This document shows, piece by piece, positions 54,859-63,144 of a stretch of DNA of 64,000 nucleotides. The position numbers were made by a program, and so were the translations under genes. The DNA is taken from NCBI GenBank assembly GCA_018242725.1, contig JAFEBI010000004.1:62001-126000 (forward strand). Direction: 5' to 3'. The stretch's first letter is position 1; each line of letters begins with the position of its first letter. The notes beneath the pieces are model-generated. The model saw only the letters and a list, made by a program, of their open reading frames with translations. It searched no databases and was not told where the DNA came from. This stretch comes from Nitrospira sp. Lineage in GTDB: Bacteria; Nitrospirota; Nitrospiria; Nitrospirales; Nitrospiraceae.

Positions 54859-55116
54859 TTATCGCTCCTCAGCAAAGCTGATGATGGCGATATGCCGAGC
54901 CCGCTTCACGGCTACCGTCAATTCACGCTGATGCCGCATGCAATTGCCAGAAATCCGACGTGGAACAATGCGCCCTCGCTCCGTCAAAAAGTTCCGAAGC
55001 AGTCCGGCGTCTTTAAAATCAATCGGTGCTTTGTCCAGACAAAATCGGCAGGGACGTCTCCGCTGGAACAGCCGTCCACCCCCACCACCCCCGCGCTCAT
55101 TTTCACCTCGATCCAT
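54859..55116 (-). CDS. rpsR: 30S ribosomal protein S18
   Basis: An 85-residue S18. The Gly-rich N-terminus ([11 protein letters not shown]) leads into [20 protein letters not shown] and [23 protein letters not shown]. The Cys set CRFC/GNC suggests a zinc-binding form. GGAGG precedes the ATG. It lies in the classical rpsF-ssb-rpsR order. Confidence 0.96.
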   Translation of the reverse strand: MDRGENERGGGGGGRLFQRRRPCRFCLDKAPIDFKDAGLLRNFLTERGRIVPRRISGNCMRHQRELTVAVKRARHIAIISFAEER

Positions 55117-55140
55117 CACTGCCTCCTCATATGCCTGTCA

Positions 55141-55539
55141 TTAACCTTCATCGCCTGTCTCATAACCGGGTTCATCGTGCATGGGAGGCTCGGCACCGGC
55201 GCCACCATCCTGACGCTTGGGCATAAACGTCACGGTCTGGGCGACCACTTCATGTTTGCTGCGCTTTTGGCCATCTTCGGTTTCCCATCGGCGCTGCTGC
55301 AACCGGCCCTCAACAATCACGCCGTTCCCCTTGCTGAGATACTGCCCGCAATGTTCGGCTTGTTTACCAAAGACCACAATATCGACAAAACACACTTCTT
55401 CCTTCAAATCGTCGCCCTGCTTAAACCGGCGGCTGACCGCCAAGCCGAAACTGGCCACCGGCGTCCCGCTCGGCGTATACCGAAGCTCGGGATTTCGAGT
55501 GAGGTTTCCCAGTAAGATGACTTTGTTAAACCCGGCCAC
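55141..55539 (-). CDS. ssb: Single-stranded DNA-binding protein
   Basis: A 132-residue SSB with the OB-fold start FNKVILLGNLTRNPELRYTP and the CFVDIVVFGKQAE segment. The GTG at 55539 overlaps the end of rpsF by 14 bases and has CAGGAG upstream. The acidic C-terminal tip normally ending in DDDIPF is absent: the protein ends HDEPGYETGDEG with no terminal Phe. Either this SSB does not recruit the usual partners by the tip, or another SSB does so. Confidence 0.92.
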   Translation of the reverse strand: MAGFNKVILLGNLTRNPELRYTPSGTPVASFGLAVSRRFKQGDDLKEEVCFVDIVVFGKQAEHCGQYLSKGNGVIVEGRLQQRRWETEDGQKRSKHEVVAQTVTFMPKRQDGGAGAEPPMHDEPGYETGDEG

Positions 55540-55873
55540 CGTCTGACTCCTGCGACGCAGCTTCCACCGGACGCCGTTCAACTAATGGTTTCTCATGATG
55601 AACCGTCAGAAACTTGATGATATCGTCTTCCAAGCGATAGGCCCGTTCCAGCTCACCGACGGTATTGTTCGGCGCCTTAAAGTAAAAATAGCCGTAGGTT
55701 CCTTTTCGCTCGCGACGCACTTCGTAGGCGAGTTTTTTCTTCCCTAAGTTTTCGGCTTTGATGAATTGCGCACCGGTCTTGTCGGCAACCGCTTTCATCT
55801 TGTCGATGAGTGTTTTGGTGTCCTCATCGGAAAGGGACGGACGAATAATAAACAGAGACTCGTAGAGCTCCAT
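55526..55873 (-). CDS. rpsF: 30S ribosomal protein S6
   Basis: A 115-residue S6 (MELYESLFIIRPSLSDEDT, RRERKGTYGYFYF, HHEKPLVERRP). GGAGG precedes the ATG. It is the first gene of the long leftward ribosomal/lipid run, with a TTGACA-18-TACCGT promoter about 80 bases upstream. Confidence 0.95.
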   Translation of the reverse strand: MELYESLFIIRPSLSDEDTKTLIDKMKAVADKTGAQFIKAENLGKKKLAYEVRRERKGTYGYFYFKAPNNTVGELERAYRLEDDIIKFLTVHHEKPLVERRPVEAASQESDGGRV

Positions 55874-55953
55874 GCAGCAATCCTCCTGGACAATGGCCCC
55901 CGAACCAGTCGGGAGCGAGGTGTAGGGTGCCTATCTGGATCAATGAACGGAGG

Positions 55954-55983
55954 ACGGTACCATAGGGATTCTTATACTGTCAA
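55954..55983 (-). promoter_or_regulatory. Promoter of the rpsF operon
   Basis: Minus strand TTGACA (55978-55983), 18 bp, TACCGT (55954-55959), about 80 bases before the rpsF start. The leader is long enough for S6/S18 autoregulation, but no specific fold was recognised. Confidence 0.5.
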
Positions 55984-56099
55984 TTACAGCCCTTGACTAT
56001 CTCAAATCCAAACATGCGCACATGAGCCATCTGGATCGCTTAATGCGATGAAGCAGCTGGGACAGTATCTGCATCGCATCTACACTGGAGGACAGCAGC

Positions 56100-56347
56100 A
56101 TGAAAACGACGGTACGGAAGTGAGGTAACAGTCTGGCAATTCGAGTCCCTTAGAATGTTGCGGTGCAGGTTGAGCTCAAGGCACAAGACGATTTGGATAT
56201 TGAGATATAGAATGGCAACATCATATGGAGAAGCCCCGTCTCCGACTTGTGTATCAACTTGAAGACCTCGTGAAACGGATCACATTGAAAAACCTGCATG
56301 GTGAAGTTGTTACGGATAGCCCAGTCGGTCATATCCGATCATCCTGA
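56100..56347 (+). pseudogene. Decayed MazE/AbrB-type antitoxin gene
   Basis: A good ribosome-binding site (TGGAGGACAGCAGC) precedes ATG 56100, and the frame reads MKTTVRK-stop-GNSLAIRVP-stop-NVAVQVELKAQDDLDIEI-stop-NGNII. Joined, this is a clear MazE/AbrB-like swapped-hairpin antitoxin; the expected residue at the first stop is Trp (TGG to TGA). A frameshift follows, after which another frame continues KNLHGEVVTDSPVGHIRSS to TGA 56345-56347, matching the usual C-terminal NLHGEV of MazE. No mazF toxin gene follows. The gene is broken by at least three stops and one frameshift. Confidence 0.8.
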
Positions 56348-56388
56348 CATCCATCTGAATGTTGACTCAAAACACCCGCGCAACCGCG

Positions 56389-56417
56389 TTGACAGATTAC
56401 GCCGTTTTGCTTACCGT
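56389..56417 (+). promoter_or_regulatory. Promoter, leaderless geometry
   Basis: TTGACA (56389-56394), 17 bp, TACCGT (56412-56417), then six bases to ATG 56424. Confidence 0.5.
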
Positions 56418-56423
56418 ACGTCC

Positions 56424-57005
56424 ATGGACAGTCCTCCCCACCAAACTCGGAATAACCGAACGTTCTTACTGGTGCTCGGCATTGCCAGTATGCTGGCCTG
56501 GATCATGCTGTTCTCCGCCGGCCTGCTCATTGACTCGGAACCGTACAGAACGGCACTGACCAACAAAGACGTGACGGTTCACAATCTTGTGCTGGCCGCT
56601 CTGCTCTACACTCCGACCAACGTCGCACTACTCAGTATGTTGGCAGGCTTAATGGGTGGCTGCTCCAGCTTGATGTATGATCATGGCGATTTAGAGGAAC
56701 AAATTAAGTCCGCACAGGCGGAGGGGAATCAGCAACTAGCCAGGCGATTGACCTTGCGCCTTTCGTATCTGTCCGAGTCACCATTTTCATCAATGCTGCG
56801 TGGCTTCCTAGTCTATCTCGCCATTATTTCCGGAATTCTGCTTGCGATTTCCAATCCATTCGAAGTGACGAGCGCCGACCAGTTCATCCGTCTGGCCGGG
56901 CTATTCTCCGTCATTGCCTTCGTTATGGGATACGACCCCACGCGATTCGAAGATCTCATCGATACGCTCTCGTCACTCAGCCATAAAGCTGCAGGCAAGA
57001 AGTAA
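56424..57005 (+). CDS. Multi-pass inner-membrane protein of unknown function
   Basis: A 193-residue protein with about four hydrophobic helices: near residues 14-34, 52-75 (LVLAALLYTPTNVALLSMLAG), 117-138 and 150-165. A charged loop (HGDLEEQIKSAQAEGNQQLA) probably faces the cytoplasm. No family is recognised. ATG 56424 is chosen: the frame is open from 56298, but that part overlaps the mazE relic and the promoter whose -10 box ends six bases before this ATG. Confidence 0.65.
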   Translation: MDSPPHQTRNNRTFLLVLGIASMLAWIMLFSAGLLIDSEPYRTALTNKDVTVHNLVLAALLYTPTNVALLSMLAGLMGGCSSLMYDHGDLEEQIKSAQAEGNQQLARRLTLRLSYLSESPFSSMLRGFLVYLAIISGILLAISNPFEVTSADQFIRLAGLFSVIAFVMGYDPTRFEDLIDTLSSLSHKAAGKK

Positions 57006-57155
57006 TTCGCTCATCACACTCGTGAGACAGTAGTCGCATCACTCTCAATATTAAGAACCGGTTCGTCCGTGAGAGCGTCGTCAACCACTACCGTCATGGG
57101 TTTTAAGTTTGGGCCATATACCTAACAGGGAAACGATCTGTTCTCTAGCGCCAAA

Positions 57156-57183
57156 TTGACTCCAGTACAACACCTGTTATGCT
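57156..57183 (+). promoter_or_regulatory. Promoter, leaderless geometry
   Basis: TTGACT (57156-57161), 16 bp, TATGCT (57178-57183), then eight bases to ATG 57192. Confidence 0.6.
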
Positions 57184-57191
57184 TAAATTCG

Positions 57192-57518
57192 ATGAGACGA
57201 ATCCTCGTCCAATGCAGTGCAATCCTTGCGGCTGTCATCGTCGCCACTTCGGCATCGGCTGAAGGCCCTGATGCATCATCGCTCCAGCCACGAACAGGCC
57301 AGGCGATTCAGAGCGACTCCCCACTCCCCATGAAAACCAGACGCGGGCGGTGCAATCCCGCTTCCACGAGATGTCAGCTCCCACGCCATCGCGTGCAACC
57401 CACAGACTCCGATCTCAATCAACGGGCTGAGTCAGGCCCTCATCTGAAACCCGACAGCTCGTTGAATACCCGCAGTCGTACAGGCGCAAGTATCGATGAT
57501 CCTTCGACTGCGCCATAA
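57192..57518 (+). CDS. Small exported protein of unknown function
   Basis: A 108-residue protein with a clear signal peptide (MRRILVQCSAILAAVIVATSASA, cleavage before EGP). The mature part is rich in Pro, Ser, Arg and Gln with low complexity and two Cys residues (RGRCNPASTRCQLPRHR), so it may be unfolded or bind the cell surface. No family is recognised. ATG 57192 sits eight bases after a TATGCT box without a ribosome-binding site; the frame opens at 57156 inside the promoter. Confidence 0.5.
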   Translation: MRRILVQCSAILAAVIVATSASAEGPDASSLQPRTGQAIQSDSPLPMKTRRGRCNPASTRCQLPRHRVQPTDSDLNQRAESGPHLKPDSSLNTRSRTGASIDDPSTAP

Positions 57519-57627
57519 TACCTGTACGGGTCGTCATTTTGCTTGTGCGGACAGCCCCAGTCAGCGATTCATAACTGAAACCTAACTCCACGATATTTTT
57601 ACTGCCATCAGGGCAAAACCAATTCGA

Positions 57628-58440
57628 CTAACCTGATGCCGTTGGGATAGTTGTGACCACTACATTAGGATCCCCTGGCTGTCGAGGTCTAACTTGGCGA
57701 TTTGGGAATATCGTTCCAAGTAGATAGTTTTGCGCGGCAACTCGAAGATCCATCGTAAGCCCAGAGAGATCATGCCCTATGGCAATGACCTTGGCAGTTA
57801 ATGCTTCAAGTTGGGATATAGCTTCTGGACTTGGCGGCCACTCGATAGTGCTATATTTTGGTGAGGTGAGCAGGCTGGCTTTGAGACTCAATTCAGAAAG
57901 TGGGGACATGAGATCTCGCAACATTTTGCCAAACCGTTCACGAAAAATTACAAATTCCGGCATTGCGATTTCATATGATTCCAAAGATTTCAGAAGAGTG
58001 ATTATGGCATCTTGCGATCCTTTCAGGTCTTGGTGGATGCGCGCAAAAGTGTATTGGCTTTCCCTTGGAACAGCTTGAGTCATACGATGTCTTAACTCGC
58101 TCATGAAGATAGAAGGGAGCACAACTAGAGTCGAGAAATGAGGATCCGCTAATTCAATACGAGTTGCAATTTCCTTATAAATCTCGACTCTGAGACCATT
58201 CTGTGCTTGCACACGATTAGCTTCAATCATATTGAGGTGTTGTTCTTGTAGTTGCCAATGCAAGATTATGAAACCAAATATAAGGCCAAAAAGAGATATC
58301 ACTGGTGTTGGACTAATCCAGCTATCCCAGCTTCTGTTAAGCACATATAGATCCGCAAAAACAAAGACTCCAAAAGCAAGGAGTAACCCCACCAACATTA
58401 TCCCGCGATTTACATTGTTGATTTGCGTCCTTTTCTCCAT
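57628..58440 (-). CDS. Membrane-anchored helical protein of unknown function
   Basis: A 270-residue protein with two transmembrane helices near the N-terminus (about residues 14-32 and 47-64), then a long helical cytoplasmic or periplasmic region (LQEQHLNMIEANRVQAQNGL...). No family is recognised. The coding sequence is richer in A and T than its neighbours, which hints at a different origin. ATG 58440 has GGGAGA eight bases upstream; the open frame reaches 58488. No operon partner. Confidence 0.65.
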   Translation of the reverse strand: MEKRTQINNVNRGIMLVGLLLAFGVFVFADLYVLNRSWDSWISPTPVISLFGLIFGFIILHWQLQEQHLNMIEANRVQAQNGLRVEIYKEIATRIELADPHFSTLVVLPSIFMSELRHRMTQAVPRESQYTFARIHQDLKGSQDAIITLLKSLESYEIAMPEFVIFRERFGKMLRDLMSPLSELSLKASLLTSPKYSTIEWPPSPEAISQLEALTAKVIAIGHDLSGLTMDLRVAAQNYLLGTIFPNRQVRPRQPGDPNVVVTTIPTASG

Positions 58441-58665
58441 ACCGTGATTCTCCCGTACTGTCATGGCCAAGATACCGCATAGCCTCATTAACAGGATCCA
58501 ATCAGGTCTTCAAGTTTAGCTGCACTTCCTTAGGCCAGCAGTTAAGAAGAGACAGGTGTCTAAACTCATTCTCTTGCTAGACTCCCCCCTCATCTTGCCT
58601 CTCCTCACCTCTGCCCTTTAGGATGGCGCTCCGAACGCCTAAATCACCTCATATGGAATGATTTC

Positions 58666-59310
58666 ATGGATGCACACTTTTGGCACAACCGATGGGAAAC
58701 GAAGCAGACCGGATGGCACGAGCGTGCCGTCAATCCGCTGCTGATCACTCACTTTCCTTCCCTGCACGTACCGCCTAGCGGGCGTGTTTTCATACCGCTT
58801 TGTGGTAAGTCGCTTGATCTCGGTTGGCTGCTGTCTCAGGGCTATGCGGTGGCTGGAGCGGAACTGAGTGAGCTAGCTGTGACGCAGCTCTTTGCTGAGC
58901 TAGGGATAGAAACCCATATTTCAGACGTCGGAAAACACAAGCTTTTTCACGGAGAGAAGATCGACATTTACGTGGGCGATCTCTTTGACCTGTCTCGTGA
59001 GATCCTCGGCCCTATCGATGCGGTGTACGACCGGGCTGCATTGGTTGCGCTACCTGAACCTATGCGGGAGCGGTACACAGGCCACCTCAAGGCTATTACA
59101 GGCTTGGCACCTCAACTCATCATCGGCTATGAGTACGACCAGGCCGTCGTGCCGGGGCCTCCGTTTTCCGTGAGCCCCGATGAGCTCCATCGCCATTACG
59201 GTGACACCTACGCACTCACCGCGCTGGCCCGTGTAGATGTCCCTGGTGGACTCAAGGGGAAATGTCCTGCAACGGAACATGTCTGGAAGTTAGAAAAACG
59301 GCAAGGCTAG
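58666..59310 (+). CDS. tpm: Thiopurine S-methyltransferase family protein
   Basis: A 214-residue TPMT-type SAM-dependent methyltransferase. Landmarks: FWHNRWETKQTGWHE at the N-terminus, VFIPLCGKSLDLGWLLSQGY (SAM-binding core), GAELSELAV and YDRAALVALPEPMRERY. Bacterial members methylate thiopurines and selenium or tellurium compounds; the native role is unclear. It stands alone, convergent with ychF with 27 bases between. Confidence 0.93.
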   Translation: MDAHFWHNRWETKQTGWHERAVNPLLITHFPSLHVPPSGRVFIPLCGKSLDLGWLLSQGYAVAGAELSELAVTQLFAELGIETHISDVGKHKLFHGEKIDIYVGDLFDLSREILGPIDAVYDRAALVALPEPMRERYTGHLKAITGLAPQLIIGYEYDQAVVPGPPFSVSPDELHRHYGDTYALTALARVDVPGGLKGKCPATEHVWKLEKRQG

Positions 59311-59337
59311 TCCCAAAAACAGAACCTTCACTGTCGA

Positions 59338-60429
59338 CTAGACATTAAATCTAAAGTACACGATATCGGCTTCTTTGATGACGTAGTCTTTGCCTTCAAG
59401 GCGGAATAAGCCCTTCTCCTTGACCTTAGCTTCTGATCCACAGGCTAACAGATCGTCGTAGTGATAGACCTCGGCACGGATGAAGCCACGCTCCATATCG
59501 GAATGGATCTTGCCCGCTGCTTGCGGCGCCTTAGTGTTTCTTGGGATCGGCCAGGCACGGGATTCGGTCTCGCCGGCGGTGAAAAATGTCACCAGATCCA
59601 GCAAGCTATAGGCTTCACGCGTCAACCGGACAAGCCCGGATTCCGTCAATCCCATTTCACTCAGAAAGTCCACCCGTTCACTCTCAGGTAACGACGAGAG
59701 CTCTGCTTCCAGTTGCCCGCAGATCGTGACAACTCTAGCCCCTCGCTTGGCGGCAAAGTCTCTCACCATCTGGACCATGGCTTCGTCGGCATTCTTTCCT
59801 TCCGAAACATTGGCGACAAACAGCACCGGCTTGGCCGAAAGCAGCTGGCATTCCGTAAGGATCGCCCGTTCCTCCGCAGGGTATTCCCGATTGCCTAACC
59901 ACTCGCCCTTGTCGAGCATGCCGATGAGCTTGGTGAGAAACTCCACTTCAAAGGCAGCCTTTTTATCTCCCGCTCGAACTTTCTTTTCCGTTTTCTGTTT
60001 CCGCCGATCAAGCGTTTCCAGATCAGACAACATCAATTCCGTCTCAATCACGCCGATGTCACGGAGCGGATCAACGCCGCCGCTGACGTGTACGACATCC
60101 GTACCTTGGAAGCAGCGGACCACGTGCAGCAACGCATCGACTTCTCTGATATGACCAAGGAATTGATTTCCAAGTCCTTCGCCTTTACTAGCCCCTTCGA
60201 CCAACCCGGCAATGTCTCGCACTTCCAGCGTACTGTAGGTGGTTTTCTTCGAGACAAAAATTTCCGTCAATTTGACGAGTCGTGGGTCCGGCACCAGCGC
60301 CACGCCGGTATTGGGATCCACCGTGGCAAACGGATAGTTCGCCGCGAGCGCTCCTCCTCCAGTGAGTGCGTTAAAGACCGTCGTCTTACCGACGTTCGGA
60401 AGCCCGATCATGCCGCAACAAAGACCCAT
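59338..60429 (-). CDS. ychF: Redox-regulated ATPase YchF
   Basis: A 363-residue Obg-family P-loop ATPase. The G1 motif is GLPNVGKTT, switch/G3 region VRDIAGLVEGASKGEGLGNQFL, and the base-recognition motif is the ATP-preferring ANVSE type. The C-terminal TGS domain ends DIVYFRFNV. It binds ribosomes and is linked to stress responses. It is the last gene of the ispE-prs-rplY-pth-ychF run; a long palindrome separates it from pth. Confidence 0.95.
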   Translation of the reverse strand: MGLCCGMIGLPNVGKTTVFNALTGGGALAANYPFATVDPNTGVALVPDPRLVKLTEIFVSKKTTYSTLEVRDIAGLVEGASKGEGLGNQFLGHIREVDALLHVVRCFQGTDVVHVSGGVDPLRDIGVIETELMLSDLETLDRRKQKTEKKVRAGDKKAAFEVEFLTKLIGMLDKGEWLGNREYPAEERAILTECQLLSAKPVLFVANVSEGKNADEAMVQMVRDFAAKRGARVVTICGQLEAELSSLPESERVDFLSEMGLTESGLVRLTREAYSLLDLVTFFTAGETESRAWPIPRNTKAPQAAGKIHSDMERGFIRAEVYHYDDLLACGSEAKVKEKGLFRLEGKDYVIKEADIVYFRFNV

Positions 60430-60465
60430 TGTTCTTTCCTTATCTTTTTACACACTCTGTACCAA

Positions 60466-60583
60466 GGGGAGCCGAGGGGTTGCCCCCACTGCGCGCATCC
60501 ACCGACGCACCGCCCTTAGTTTCATCATTCGATCAATTCTCGCGTGCGTGGTGGGCGAGCACAGGTCAATCCGTCCGCTCCCC
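60466..60583. repeat. Long hairpin element between pth and ychF (palindrome family copy 3)
   Basis: The left arm GGGGAGCCGAGGGGTTG (from 60466) pairs imperfectly with the right arm ending GCTCCCC (60583). The inner arms GCGCGCATCCACCGACGCAC and GTGCGTGGTGGGCGAGCA pair imperfectly. The core matches the elements at 16653 and 17968. The right end overlaps the last codons of pth. Confidence 0.72.
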
Positions 60584-61156
60584 TCCCTCTACTCGCTCTC
60601 TCACATTGAACTGATTCATCGCCACTTCTGGCCCACGATGGATCAAACATTCCAGTGCATCAACGGCCCGCTCCAGACAAGGCTCAAAGACCGCCAGTTC
60701 GTCCTTCATGACTGGTTCCAGCACATAGTCCGCGGAATCCCGACCCGGTGCCGGCCGGCCGACTCCGATCTTTAATCGGACAAATTGCGGAGTCCCCAGT
60801 GCTTCGATGAGGGATTTGATCCCGTTATGTCCCCCGTAGCCTCCGGAAAGTTTGATCCGCAGTCGGCCCGGCTCTAAATCGAGATCGTCATGAACAACGA
60901 TAAGCTCACTGTGAGGAATGCCGAACTCTCGCAGGAGACCTTTCACGGGAGGACCGGAACAGTTCATCCAGTCGAGGAGACCGGCCAACTCGATCAATTC
61001 TCGCCCAAGTCGCCCGGAACCTCGTTGTGCGGTACCGCGCGGTGAGAGCCGGATGGACCATCGAGCGGCAGCCCGCTCGATGGCCCACATCCCGACATTG
61101 TGACGGGTCTGAGCATAGGCCTTTCCAGGATTGCCCAGTCCAACAAGCAGACGCAA
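60566..61156 (-). CDS. pth: Peptidyl-tRNA hydrolase
   Basis: A 196-residue Pth that recycles tRNA from drop-off peptidyl-tRNA. Catalytic landmarks: LVGLGNPGKAYAQTRHNVGMW with the active-site His and Asn, HDDLDLEPGRLRIK, and GGHNGIKSLI. Two bases separate it from rplY, a standard pairing. Its 3' end lies inside a palindromic element, which encodes the terminal ERVEGGERTD. Confidence 0.95.
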   Translation of the reverse strand: MRLLVGLGNPGKAYAQTRHNVGMWAIERAAARWSIRLSPRGTAQRGSGRLGRELIELAGLLDWMNCSGPPVKGLLREFGIPHSELIVVHDDLDLEPGRLRIKLSGGYGGHNGIKSLIEALGTPQFVRLKIGVGRPAPGRDSADYVLEPVMKDELAVFEPCLERAVDALECLIHRGPEVAMNQFNVRERVEGGERTD

Positions 61157-61158
61157 CG

Positions 61159-61944
61159 TTACTTCTTCTTTTCAGCTTCTTTCTTCTCAGCCTTAGGCGC
61201 GGCAGCTTCTTTCTTGTCGCCACCCTTCGCGTCACCAGCAGGTGCCGCTGCTGCTCCGGCTTTGGCTGGCGCTGCGGCACCTGCCGCACCTTCAGCCCCC
61301 GCCTCCTTACCTTTCGCCAACACTTCCGGTTCTCCTGCTTGACCAGCCCCAGCCGTCAGCAAGGCCTCCAGCTTCGCATCCGACATCGGGGCCGCAACAC
61401 TCACTACCATCTGCTCGGGCTCATCGAGGAAACGGATCCCCTCGCGCGCGCCGATTTCCTTGACATGGATACCGCTCCCAATGGCCAAGGCCGACGCATC
61501 CACTTCAATGTGATCAGGCAATGCCGCGGGCAAACATTCGACATGCATGTCGCGCATGTTGTGGTGCAACACACCGCCTTCCTTTACTCCCGCTGGAATG
61601 CTGCCGATGACCTTCACCGGCACTTTGACCCGAATCGGTTTGCTCATTGAAATTTCAAAGAGATCAGCGTGCAATATCGCTCCCGTGATCGGATCCACTT
61701 GATAGTCCCTTAAGAGAGCGGTGCGGCTCGGCTTGGACTTGGCCCCGTTGACGGTCAGTGAAATCAGCGCGGTGCTGCCCGCGTGGGACTTCAGAATCTT
61801 GACCAAGTCGTCGGGGTTGGCGATCAACGAGAGACATTCGCCCTGGCCGTACAACACCGCCGGAATTTTCCCGGCCCGTCGCATTGACCGTGCCGCTCCC
61901 TTACCCGCTTGTTCTCTCACCGCTACTGTCAGATCAAATTTCAT
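61159..61944 (-). CDS. rplY: 50S ribosomal protein L25 / general stress protein Ctc
   Basis: A 261-residue long-form L25 (Ctc type) with the N-terminal 5S rRNA-binding domain (MRRAGKIPAVLYGQGE) and the TL5-like C-terminal domain (IPLRVE-type region GIRFLDEPEQMVV). The last ~55 residues are Ala/Lys/Gly-rich low complexity (KAGAAAAPAGDAKGG...). ATG 61944 with GGAGGAG upstream is preferred over 61977. It lies between prs and pth. Confidence 0.94.
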   Translation of the reverse strand: MKFDLTVAVREQAGKGAARSMRRAGKIPAVLYGQGECLSLIANPDDLVKILKSHAGSTALISLTVNGAKSKPSRTALLRDYQVDPITGAILHADLFEISMSKPIRVKVPVKVIGSIPAGVKEGGVLHHNMRDMHVECLPAALPDHIEVDASALAIGSGIHVKEIGAREGIRFLDEPEQMVVSVAAPMSDAKLEALLTAGAGQAGEPEVLAKGKEAGAEGAAGAAAPAKAGAAAAPAGDAKGGDKKEAAAPKAEKKEAEKKK

Positions 61945-61995
61945 GATTCTCCTCCGTCTCCCCAGCTTCCAGCACAACGCCCCGCCCAGACCGGG

Positions 61996-62937
61996 CTAGG
62001 CAAATAATGAACTCACCGACTCATCTTCATGAATGCGCCTGATCGCCTCGCCTAAAAGCGGCGCCACCGACAATTGATGCAACTTCGGACAAATCAACTC
62101 TTTCCCTCGCAACGGAATGGTGTTGGTGATCACCACTTGGGAAAGACTCGACGACTGTAATCGTTCCAGCGCCGGCCCGGACAAGACCGCATGGGTACAG
62201 GCGGTCATCACTTCTCGCGCGCCATGATCGAGACAGGCCTGAGCTCCCTGAACAATCGTACCCGCCGTATCGATCATATCATCAAGGAGAAGGACTCGCT
62301 TCCCCTGCACATCCCCGATGATATTCATGATTTGAGCTTGATTGGGACCCTCTCGACGTTTATCAATGATCGCCAGATTGGCCTGAATCCGTTTGGCGAA
62401 TGCCCGAGCACGCTCCACCCCACCGGCATCGGGAGAAACGACGACGAGGTCGGTCATTTGCTTTTTGATGATATAGTCCAGCAAAACCGGAAGCGCGTAC
62501 AAATGATCGACCGGGACGTTAAAGAATCCCTGAATTTGTCCGGCATGAAGATCCATCGAAAGTACACGATCCGCCCCGGCCGTGGTCATCAAGTCCGCGA
62601 CCAACTTGGCGGTAATGGGAACACGGGGTTGATCTTTCCGATCCTGACGGGCATATCCAAAATACGGGATCACCGCCGTGATTCGATTCGCGGAGGAGCG
62701 TTTCAACGCATCGATGATGATCAACAACTCCATCAAGGAATCGTTGACCGGCTGACAGCAGGACTGCACGACAAAGACATCGGCACCCCGAACATTTTCG
62801 TCGATCTTGACACGGATCTCGCCATCGCTGAACGAAGAGACCGTCGCTTCACCCAGCTTTTGCCCAAGATAAACGCAAATCTCATGCGCAAGCGCAAGAT
62901 TGGCGTTGCCAGAGAAAATTTTCAATTCTCTGTTCAT
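61996..62937 (-). CDS. prs: Ribose-phosphate pyrophosphokinase
   Basis: A 313-residue PRPP synthetase that supplies PRPP for nucleotide, His and Trp synthesis. Landmarks: IKIFSGN-type start ([13 protein letters not shown]), [53 protein letters not shown] and the PRPP loop [15 protein letters not shown] promoter with TTGACA-16-TATACA lies about 150 bases upstream. Confidence 0.96.
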   Translation of the reverse strand: MNRELKIFSGNANLALAHEICVYLGQKLGEATVSSFSDGEIRVKIDENVRGADVFVVQSCCQPVNDSLMELLIIIDALKRSSANRITAVIPYFGYARQDRKDQPRVPITAKLVADLMTTAGADRVLSMDLHAGQIQGFFNVPVDHLYALPVLLDYIIKKQMTDLVVVSPDAGGVERARAFAKRIQANLAIIDKRREGPNQAQIMNIIGDVQGKRVLLLDDMIDTAGTIVQGAQACLDHGAREVMTACTHAVLSGPALERLQSSSLSQVVITNTIPLRGKELICPKLHQLSVAPLLGEAIRRIHEDESVSSLFA

Positions 62938-63084
62938 TGAACGTTCCTAACTGACCGTCGCGTCTTGAGTCTAACGTGCTGGATTCTCTAGTGGTTCTTG
63001 TGCGGCGCGCAATGCTGATCGGTATCAGCCTGACAACACACGTCGCAGCACACACGACTGGGGAAACCCATCAAGGGGTGAAAC

Positions 63085-63112
63085 TGTATAAGAAATCTTC
63101 GGTCTCTGTCAA
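63085..63112 (-). promoter_or_regulatory. Promoter of prs-rplY-pth-ychF
   Basis: Minus strand TTGACA (63107-63112), 16 bp, TATACA (63085-63090). This gives a 5' leader of about 140 nt before prs. No tRNA or riboswitch was recognised in the leader. Confidence 0.7.
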
Positions 63113-63144
63113 CAAACGACCGGACGAATGTGAAAATCGGCCAA

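Noticed and set aside
56119-56123. Internal TGA of the mazE-like frame as selenocysteine
   Set aside because: The frame has two further TAG stops and a frameshift, and the TGA is at a position normally Trp; decay is simpler.
56298-56423. N-terminal 42-residue extension of the membrane protein at 56424
   Set aside because: It is out of the preferred frame of the mazE relic but overlaps it and covers the promoter; it lacks hydrophobic or family-like character.
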